This document shows, piece by piece, positions 57,207 through 64,000 of a DNA stretch of 64,000 bases. The stretch is from Rhynchopus euleeides. Its lineage: Eukaryota > Euglenozoa > Diplonemea > Diplonemida > Diplonemidae. Within the stretch, counting starts at the first letter, position 1, and each line of letters begins with the position of its first letter. The stretch covers positions 434,001-498,000 of the forward strand of contig OY723287.1 in the NCBI GenBank assembly GCA_963210315.1, given 5' to 3'. The translations under genes and the position numbers were made by a program. The notes under the pieces were generated by a model. The model ran no database searches, was not told the origin of the DNA, and worked only from the letters and a program-made list of their open reading frames with translations.

Positions 57207-58823
57207 TCACTGCACGCAGCAGCACCCGCTGCTGCTGTGGATTTCAAGCGTCGTTCCAAGCGGGACTGTCGCGACGAGGTCGGAATCTCCCATCGCCTTC
57301 CCTTTGCGAAACACCGTCATGCGAGCCGTCTCATCCATCATCACCGTCCGAACCAGAGACACGGCTGTGCACGTCTCCTGCACCTCCACCTTCACAATGT
57401 CACCCTGGGGCCGCCTGACCCTGATGGATATGGTCTGCGAGCTCTCCTTCCGATACATCGTGCTCCGCTCAACAGACGCCGGGGTTGCAGACTGCTGCGT
57501 CCCCAGCGTGTTGCAGCTCGACGCCGGCGTGGCCCGGGGAGGGGTCGCGGGGGCCACACCGCCGCCCGCCGCCCCCTCCCCCGCCACACCGCCTCCTCCA
57601 GCGGCGGCCTGCACACCTCCGCCGTGCGGCTCGCCGTCGGACACGCCATCGTCTGAGGAAGCCCCATCCTCCACCATTGTGAAGAAGACATCGTCATCGG
57701 TGTGGTGGTGGTGGCTGCTGCTCTCGTCACCATGTCTATGTGCAGACAAACAGGAGGGGCTGCCGGGCCTGCTGTGCAGGGTGTCATGCGCGCGGTGGTG
57801 ATGCGAAGGCGACAGGCTTCCCGGACGCGACGTGGAGAGGGGGGCCTTGTGGAGCCCTGCGGCGGCAGTTGGGCTCGCCGCGGCGTCGGCAGCTGAGAGT
57901 GAAGCAGCGGATGTGATTGCCGCAGCGCCCGCCAGCATCGCCCAGAACAGAGGAGAGGATGCGGGTTTCACCCTGTCGAAAAACCGCTTGTAGACCGCGT
58001 TGTCCACCACAGAGCAGTAGTCCGGCATCTCGAGGTCCCCGCCGTACTCCTTGTCAAACCAGAGGGGTTCGATCCCCTCCGAGATGAAGTAGTTCCTCCG
58101 GTCGTCCCATGTGGACTGCGAAACCCAACGCACCTTGGCCTTCGTCACAGGGTCCATGAAAGCCTTGATCAGCCCCCAGAAAACCCGAAACGCCATGGGG
58201 TAGTTCAGGAGGTAAGCCCTGTGCAGCCTCTCAGGCATGTGGCTGCCGAGCACGCTCAGCCACTCTTTGGAGACCGTCATATCCCTCCCGGAGTTCTTCA
58301 TGCTGAAGCCCTTCAGATCGATGACGTAGATAATCCTCTCGACGCCTTTGAATATGGAGGACACCTCGTCCATCTGCCGGAGGCTCTCTTCGAGACTGTG
58401 GATCACGTTGTCGAGCTTCTGCTTCGCATCCCCTGGAGGGTCGCGGGAGACGCGGAGGTATACAAAGGGGTGTCCGACGGAGTCATATCCATGCACTACG
58501 CTGGAGCGGTGGTCGGCCTGGTCCTTCACGGTCTCATAGGAGAGGTCCTGGGGGCGGGTTTCCCGCCTCCATTTCAGGGTGTCCTGCAGCATCTTCATCG
58601 ACTTAGGCACGTCCCATTTTCTCGCGCGGAGGTAACGGCAGAGTGTGGTTTCAGTGAGCCAGGCGCGCTGCTCCTCGTTGAGGTCCAGCTCACCCGCAGC
58701 AGCCTCGAGCTCCCCAAAGGCTGCGGCCTCTGCAGGGGTTAGCGCGGACTTCACCTGGGCATCGACATACCCAGGCGCTGCATAGTCCTGACAGTACTGC
58801 AGGTTGCACGGTGCGATAGACAT
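57207..58823 (-). CDS. CRAL-TRIO (Sec14-like) protein with ubiquitin-like domain and CaaX box
   Basis: Start at ATG 58823 (MSIAPCNLQYC). 538 residues. About 45-90: CRAL-TRIO N-terminal helices (CRYLRARKWDVPKSMKMLQ). About 100-270: lipid-binding CRAL-TRIO domain (YDSVGHPFVYLRVSR, IIYVIDLKGFSM, YLLNYPMAFRVFWGLIKAFMDP). About 300-460: Ser/His/Gly-rich linker. About 462-532: a ubiquitin-like beta-grasp segment (TISIRVRRPQGDIVKVEV, VFRKGKAMGDSDLVATVPLGTTLEI). The C-terminus is CCCVQ, a CaaX prenylation box preceded by further cysteines. A lipid-exchange protein tethered to membrane by a prenylated ubiquitin fold is plausible. Sec14 proteins move phosphatidylinositol and other lipids; the substrate is not predictable here. 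The gene is intronless in the coding region. Confidence 0.9.
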   Translation of the reverse strand: MSIAPCNLQYCQDYAAPGYVDAQVKSALTPAEAAAFGELEAAAGELDLNEEQRAWLTETTLCRYLRARKWDVPKSMKMLQDTLKWRRETRPQDLSYETVKDQADHRSSVVHGYDSVGHPFVYLRVSRDPPGDAKQKLDNVIHSLEESLRQMDEVSSIFKGVERIIYVIDLKGFSMKNSGRDMTVSKEWLSVLGSHMPERLHRAYLLNYPMAFRVFWGLIKAFMDPVTKAKVRWVSQSTWDDRRNYFISEGIEPLWFDKEYGGDLEMPDYCSVVDNAVYKRFFDRVKPASSPLFWAMLAGAAAITSAASLSAADAAASPTAAAGLHKAPLSTSRPGSLSPSHHHRAHDTLHSRPGSPSCLSAHRHGDESSSHHHHTDDDVFFTMVEDGASSDDGVSDGEPHGGGVQAAAGGGGVAGEGAAGGGVAPATPPRATPASSCNTLGTQQSATPASVERSTMYRKESSQTISIRVRRPQGDIVKVEVQETCTAVSLVRTVMMDETARMTVFRKGKAMGDSDLVATVPLGTTLEIHSSSGCCCVQ

Positions 58824-59153
58824 TTTTTGGCTTGCTCGTGGGGGGGGAGGAGGGGGGGAGGGGAGGGGAGTTGGGCGTAGGGGGATCACCCCCCCTCTCG
58901 CCGTCGCCCCCACCTCCTGACCTCCTCCTCCACCACTTCCTTCTCTGCTCTCTCCTAATGCATGCAAGGAAAGATGAATCCGGGAGGTGGTTGAGGGGGT
59001 GGGGAGAGAGGGAGAGAGACGCAGAGAATTGCAGGTTTTGTTGGACCTCGCGTTGTCCTGTGTCTGTATCTGAAAGGTGTGGTGTAAGGGGGCCGGGGGG
59101 GGGGGGGGGGGGGGATGGTACGATTATTGGCGTGGTTTGACCATGGCAAGCAG
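58824..59153. other. Upstream region of CRAL-TRIO gene
   Basis: On the minus strand a C-rich run (58841-58870) followed by ACGAG lies 11 nt before the ATG, a weaker version of the pyrimidine-plus-AG arrangement. A G-run occupies 59094-59113. Nothing coding. Confidence 0.4.
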
Positions 59154-60342
59154 GGGTATTCCTAACTTTCCAGGGTCGGGGGAAAACTGGGTCGATGGGG
59201 GGGGAAAGGGGGGGGGGGGGGGGGCTGGGCAAAGACTGTCTTCTGTGAAGTGATGAACTCACGAGCGTCACTTCGCACAGTGTGGGTCATGTTCAAAAGA
59301 CGGTGTGACACGCAGGGGCCAGTAGGCTGCCTTTCAAACGAGGTGCCTGTCCCTGCTGGACAGGCACAGCCTACAGGGGTCTGGGGGCGGAGCCCTCCAG
59401 CCGCCGGAGGGGGATCTTGCTCAGAAATTCATAAGGGATCACCCTCACAAGATAGGCTGGTGACAAACTGGCGAGTCTGACAGATTCAAGTCCCCGATAC
59501 CGAAAATCCACCTACCAAGAGAAATGCACTAGAACACCCGTCGTTTCAACACGCCCGGGATTGGGAGCGGGGTCAGTTACAGAGGTCAGGTAATCCAGGT
59601 CTGCTTGTCGTTTCAGTTCGCGTGTGGAGGGGCTGGAGCGGGGAACAAAGAGACACAACTGCTGCAAACCCACCTGTGAGTTGTGTGGTGTTTTTCCCTC
59701 AGCCCCCCTTCCAACCTTGTGTATTGCAAGTGGTGGTAAAAAGATAAGGCGGTGTTTGTGCGCCAAACCCGGGATAAATCTGGTAAACTCCCACTCCCGT
59801 CACCACCCCAGCCCCACGTCACCTTCCGGCAGGCAGCCAGGCGCGTCAGCATCAGCGACCGCCCACCCCCAGGCTGAGAGGCATCACACGACTCGGTAGG
59901 GGGCACAGCAAAAAGGGAGAGCCGTCACTATGCATATCAGCACGGTCCCGCCCTCTGTGTCAGGCCAACTCACCCAACAATGGAAAGGAGGAAGAGGCGG
60001 CGTAAAGCAATGCCTCCGTGCGGCCAGGAGAACACAAAACAGCGAGTGTGGGGAGTTGGGTCCAGTTGAGGAAAGTGAGCATATTTTTCGAAATTCGAAA
60101 AATTGGGGACACCAAAAGTCCCCAGACAAATTTTCGACTTGGCCCGCAGAGTGATTTTTTTGGTGAACAAACGATTTCAAAAGTTGTCCAAAAGTTGCTG
60201 TACAAGACGGCACACCGTTCTCTGCGCATGTCCGAGGGGCTATCGGAACGAGGAGGGCCACGAGCCTGAACTACCCGACAGACTTTGTTCAACATAAACA
60301 GCAGACAAGAGAGCAGAATGGAGTGTGGGGGCAGCCCCCGTG
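59154..60342. repeat. Duplicated block, copy B parts 1-3 (contiguous)
   Basis: Uninterrupted counterpart of 5812-6335, 10426-10825 and 13207-13513. It serves as the empty site for the 4.09-kb and 2.38-kb elements of copy A. It carries its own extra 37-bp fragment at 59742-59777. Confidence 0.9.
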
Positions 60343-61011
60343 CAGGCCGTTCGCTCGGGGCGAAGTTGGGCCCAACTTCGCTAAAAAAAAATAAATCTTC
60401 AGATTTACTTCGTCCCAACTTCGCCCAAGGGGACGAAGTTGGGATAAAAAAATTCTGGGGGCTCGGCCCCCACCCACCGAAGGGGGGGTGGGTGGTGGAA
60501 GAGCCCACGGGATCACGAGGCTCAGGGGATGGGGAATGCACGAGGAAGGAAGTGTCAGAAGGAGACCACAACGACCTTCCCCAAAGTACGATGTATTGCT
60601 CCGCCCAGACCCCCCTGTGGCGTACGTCTGGTGCCCAAGTCCTTTCAAGTTACATGAATCTGTCCATCCGCAATGAACAGATGTTCACTACCGTGGCCTC
60701 CGGCGGCTGGGGGGCTCCGCCCCCCAGACCCCCCTGGCAGCCGAACTGTGTGGCACAGCGGTCCCTGCCAATCCACGGGCGTTTCGCTCATAAGCAAGGT
60801 TATTAGTGCCTCCGGAGGTACTAACAGCCTTGCCAGAAGTGCAGCGATCTGCCCTCTCAAGGAAAGGTAGCCAATGTGTACCTCCCGAGGGGGCGCGAAG
60901 CGCCCCCGAGGGGCGCCTCCCTGTGGTTAAAGAAAAATCTCAAAATCCCAAAACCCCAAATAAAACTTCGTCTACCCCACACGGGATCTGTGGACGATAG
61001 CGAACGGCCTG
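60343..61011. mobile_element. hAT-like MITE, 669 bp, 8-bp target duplication
   Basis: Terminal inverted repeats CAGGCCGTTCGCT (13 bp, perfect) are flanked by a perfect 8-bp duplication CCCCCGTG (60335-60342 and 61012-61019). Copy A has the single uninterrupted CCCCCGTG site at 13507-13514. CAG-starting ends plus 8-bp duplications are the hallmark of hAT elements. It has no transposase, and its interior has GAAGTTGGGCCCAACTTCG palindromes and a GGGGGGCTCCGCCCCCC hairpin. Confidence 0.92.
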
Positions 61012-61022
61012 CCCCCGTGTTC

Positions 61023-63035
61023 TAGGGGTGCCAACTGAAGCAATTTTTCAGCCAACGCTCTGAGACAAAAATTATTGGTCCCCAAAAAACACGTTCGTGG
61101 GTTCCCCGGGCCATTTTGAGGTGATTGTGCGACATGTCCGAAATCAGAGGTCCCAACCGAGAAAATATTCTCACAACAAAAACCCGCCAACGCATTTTAC
61201 ATTGACAGCGACACGACACAGGCGCGTGTTCAATGCGAACTTTGGACAAAAATGTCCACAAACTGACTACTTGTCGAAGAAGGATGGTTGGAAGATCACG
61301 GGGTGGTGTGGGCGCAGCGGAGTATGCGGGCGGCCGCTGTACCCACGGACAAGTGTTCGGCTGCTCCGCCACAGCATCGGTCTGCTGCCACCTGACCGCA
61401 GCAAACGTGCACAGCAGGCCGGCAGGTGCATCAGTCCCCTCGACTAGTCCAGGTACGCGTATGCCGTACGCACTTTCTGAAAAACGCGCTGCACACAGTG
61501 GGTGGCTGAGCCCCGGATTTTGCTCTTGCCTTCGCAGATGGTCTCTTGCCGCACACTGGCGAGTTACACACAAACACCTGCAAGCATACTGCAAAGGCTT
61601 AGCCATGTAAGTCATGGCCGTCTCCTGTGTTACACAGAGTTCCGAACGCACGCGCCGTACGCGTACGCACGCCACCACTGGACAAGTCGGGCCCCCAACC
61701 CTGCCACTCTGCCACATCTCCCACCCACCTCCACAGTTTACAGTCGTGAAGCTTCCGGGGAGGACCTGTTCCCAAAGGGGAAGCTTGACATCAAACTCGC
61801 CGGGCCACACTTCAAGAAACCCGAGACCATCCTGAAGAGCAGGACGAAGGGGAAGGGCTCCACCACACCGCGCCGCACGGGGTCGCCAGCTTCACCGAAT
61901 CGGCCCACTCGTCGGGTCGCCCAGTCCATTTTCAATTTTCAATTCGATGCCGAAAGGCAGATATGCACTCCAGGATTCGGTAGTCGGGAGCCCCGACAAG
62001 TCGGTCTAGTCCGCGGCGACGAGTCGCCGATCACTGCGTCGTGAAAGGAATAGTTGTGGAGGGGAAGCTCAAGCCTTCGAGGCAGAGGTAGCCGTCACTT
62101 CTTGGCGGGAGAAAGACTCGCCAGGTACGTTTTGCCGTTTAGCAATGGCAAGCCCGTGTGCAGTGCTTAGAATACACACCGAGATGAAAGTTGGCAGCGT
62201 CCGGAGGGACTGACAGCATTGCCAAGAGGGGCCTGATGTGAGACTGAGGGAAACAGGGGGCACGGAACCTGGGCCCCGAACGAGTAGAATCCAACTGTGG
62301 ACCGAGTCGTCAGAATGCATCCAAATAGCCGACGACGAATGATCCCCACCTGGGGCCGGGAGTACAGGCGCGTATAAGCTCGCCCTTGTGTCAGCAGAAG
62401 AGCACTTGTGTTGTGCGCCAACTCGGGGAAAACAAAAACAACACTCCGCGGCCTGTGGAGGTTGCAGTTGACATCCAAAACCTGCCTAGTAGTCTGATCT
62501 TCTTGACATTGGCAGGATACAAATCACGTTGATTGCAACAAAATGTGACAAATGTTCCAAATCCGTTGGGACTTTGCTTAGAAGAGCGGAAAAGTGAGTC
62601 GCCTCGCACAGGATGGGGGCAAACTGACACATAACAACAGAGTCAATAGAGACAGGGAGCAAATGAGACAACTCCGTGGTGTGGATATGACGAGCAAAGT
62701 GTGACACGCCCACAGCGATGTTACAAATCTGCCGTGGACTTGTAACAAATGTTACAAATACCGCAAATGATACAAATGTTACAAATCCGTCGTGGACTTG
62801 TAACATTTGTTACAAATAGCGCAAATGTTACAAATGTTACAAATCCGCCGTGGACTTGTAACAAATGTTACAAATGCCGCAAACGTTACAAATGTTACAA
62901 ATCCGTCGTGGACTTGTAGGAAATGTTCCAAATGTTTCAAGCCCACGGCGGATTTGTAACAAATGTTACGAGTCCACGACGGATTTGTAACATTTGTAAC
63001 ATTTGCGCTATTTGTAACAAATGTTACAAATAACG
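61023..63035. mobile_element. Second insertion in copy B, about 2.0 kb, mosaic
   Basis: Bounded by comparison with copy A. GTGTTC precedes it (61017-61022) and recurs after it (63036-63041), suggesting a 6-bp duplication, yet the two ends are not inverted repeats. The contents are mixed: a plus-strand frame around 61740-62043 with coding-like composition (GEDLFPKGKLDIKLAG, then KSRTKGKGSTTPRR), a diverged copy of the short interspersed repeat (62399-62520) and a palindromic array at its right end. It may be several nested insertions. Confidence 0.55.
62695..63033. repeat. TTGTAACAAATGTTACAA palindromic array
   Basis: Repeated TGTTACAAAT and ATTTGTAACA units, in both orientations, alternate with CCGTCGTGGACTTG linkers and invert near 62940. 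The array can fold into nested hairpins and is built like the subterminal arrays of the other elements in the window. Confidence 0.85.
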
Positions 63036-64000
63036 GTGTTCCCATAAAAACATCGCACCTCTCGCGCTGCCTGCACGAAAGGGACGGGTAACCTGCAGGT
63101 CACCCACAGCAGCCTACTGCCTATGTTCTATACAAGGTCGGCGCCGACCACACGAAAGGCTGTTCGATCTGTGGCGCAACAAGGTGCAATGCAGGCCCAC
63201 ATCCGTTTCCCTGCTGCAAGAGCAGTCACATCGATTTCGTTGACAGGGCCTGCCCACTTGTGTGTGTGACGGGGTGACCTGCAGATGGTGAGCTGGCCCA
63301 CGGCAGAACACCTGGACGGGGGATGGGTGCGACTAGAGCATCAGCCAACTCGTCTTGCTGCAGGACTGCGGACAATTGGCCACCGAGAGCAAGCATGGGT
63401 CCGCTCAGCTCTCACTGAAACTGTACCAGATGCAAGTGGTGGGGGGAGGAGGGGGTCCCAGGGGAGGACACACCGGTCGGCAACCCACGAGGACTGGGCC
63501 CGTCCCAGTCAACAGAAGAACAAAGCAGGAACACGGACTCACCTGAACAGAGCACCGTCCTTCCTCGACCTCACAACTCCCCCCCGAGGGCTCTGCAGTG
63601 TAAACACGCACGTAAATCTTGTGGCAAGTGTCACCTGGAAAGGCGGCACATGACAGGGCCAAACCTGCGGACACACTAGAATCGTTTGTTGGCAGACTCC
63701 AGTGAACACCACACCAGAAGACCTTGGTCTTGCCTAAGGCTTCGTCAGCTTGGATACTGGCTGCTTTGTTTGTGCGCCAAATCCGGGCAAAACAAAAGCA
63801 ACTCCGCAGCCTGATGAGGAGGTTGAATTTGTTGCCCAAGCGCTGCCTACTATCTTTTTGACACTGACAGGTTCCCTGTTGTGGTAAAAAACGACCCGCA
63901 ACTTGCCTTGCACACATCCCTCTGGCACACTGCGGTGCTACGCAGCAGCCACAGCCCCACCAAGCACACTACATGCAGCGGTAGGCGTCACAGTGTCGAG
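63036..64000. repeat. Duplicated block, copy B part 4, running off the window
   Basis: Counterpart of 13510-14355. It includes the Cys-rich frame (63092-63277), and an insertion of the short interspersed repeat at about 63766-63893 that replaces the CCAGCTGC stretch of copy A. The match is still running at base 64000. Confidence 0.9.
63938..64000 (-). CDS. Partial: C-terminal 20 codons of a second NLR-like gene
   Basis: The minus strand reads LDTVTPTAACSVLGGAVAAA and a TAG stop, identical in protein to the end of the NLR-like gene at 14292, with a silent TGC to TGT change. The frame is open to the window edge. Whether a full gene or only a 3' fragment follows cannot be seen. Confidence 0.5.
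   Translation of the reverse strand, partial: LDTVTPTAACSVLGGAVAAA

Noticed and set aside
62695..63033. tRNA or other structured RNA from the strong palindromes
   Set aside because: No tRNA box sequences or cloverleaf; simple alternation of one palindromic unit.

Overview
The window is GC-rich nuclear DNA from a protist. The genes are eukaryotic: an ankyrin/ADP-ribosyltransferase/NACHT/WD40 receptor-like protein, a Sec14-type lipid-transfer protein, a DHX29-like helicase, a Ubl/B-box/ankyrin protein and an alpha-carbonic anhydrase with a GT-AG intron. Long non-LTR and DNA transposons, microsatellites and G-runs fill the gaps. All seven confident host genes lie on the minus strand, six of the seven lack introns in their coding part, and several have a pyrimidine tract ending in CAG 10-30 nt before the ATG. 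Together this resembles one-directional, trans-spliced gene clusters (diplonemid or other euglenozoan, or a dinoflagellate relative). That placement is inference; no spliced-leader gene, rRNA or tRNA was recognised.

Layout. 1-5.5 kb: biotin synthase and a two-exon, membrane-anchored alpha-carbonic anhydrase. 5.8-14.36 kb: copy A of a large duplicated block, split by two insertions: a 4.09-kb TIR element full of tandem arrays (6336-10425, 5-bp target duplication) and a 2.38-kb element (10826-13206) with 18-bp TIRs, palindromic arrays and two ORFan genes. 14.3-19.5 kb: the NLR-like gene with eleven nearly identical WD40 repeats. 21.6-26.5 kb: a 1637-aa Ubl/B-box/ankyrin protein. 28.6-37.4 kb: an apparently intact non-LTR retrotransposon on the plus strand, whose coiled-coil ORF1 and OTU-APE-RT-RNase H ORF2 share one reading frame separated by a single UAG. 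37.9-42.7 kb: a low-complexity scaffold-like protein. 44.4-49.1 kb: the DHX29-like helicase. 49.1-56.2 kb: remnants and a cluster of fold-back elements. 57.2-58.8 kb: a CRAL-TRIO protein with a C-terminal ubiquitin-like segment and CaaX box. 59.15-64.0 kb: copy B of the duplicated block, itself interrupted by a hAT-like MITE with a perfect 8-bp target duplication and by a second 2-kb insertion. Copy B reaches the last codons of an NLR-like gene exactly at the window end, so a second receptor gene probably lies just outside.

Because copies A and B carry different insertions, each serves as the empty site of the other, which fixes several element ends to the base. The host genes look like unrelated housekeeping and signalling genes rather than a pathway. 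The most interesting biology is the NLR-like receptor, the UAG-split retrotransposon, and a group of elements sharing the CACGGTGG terminus.
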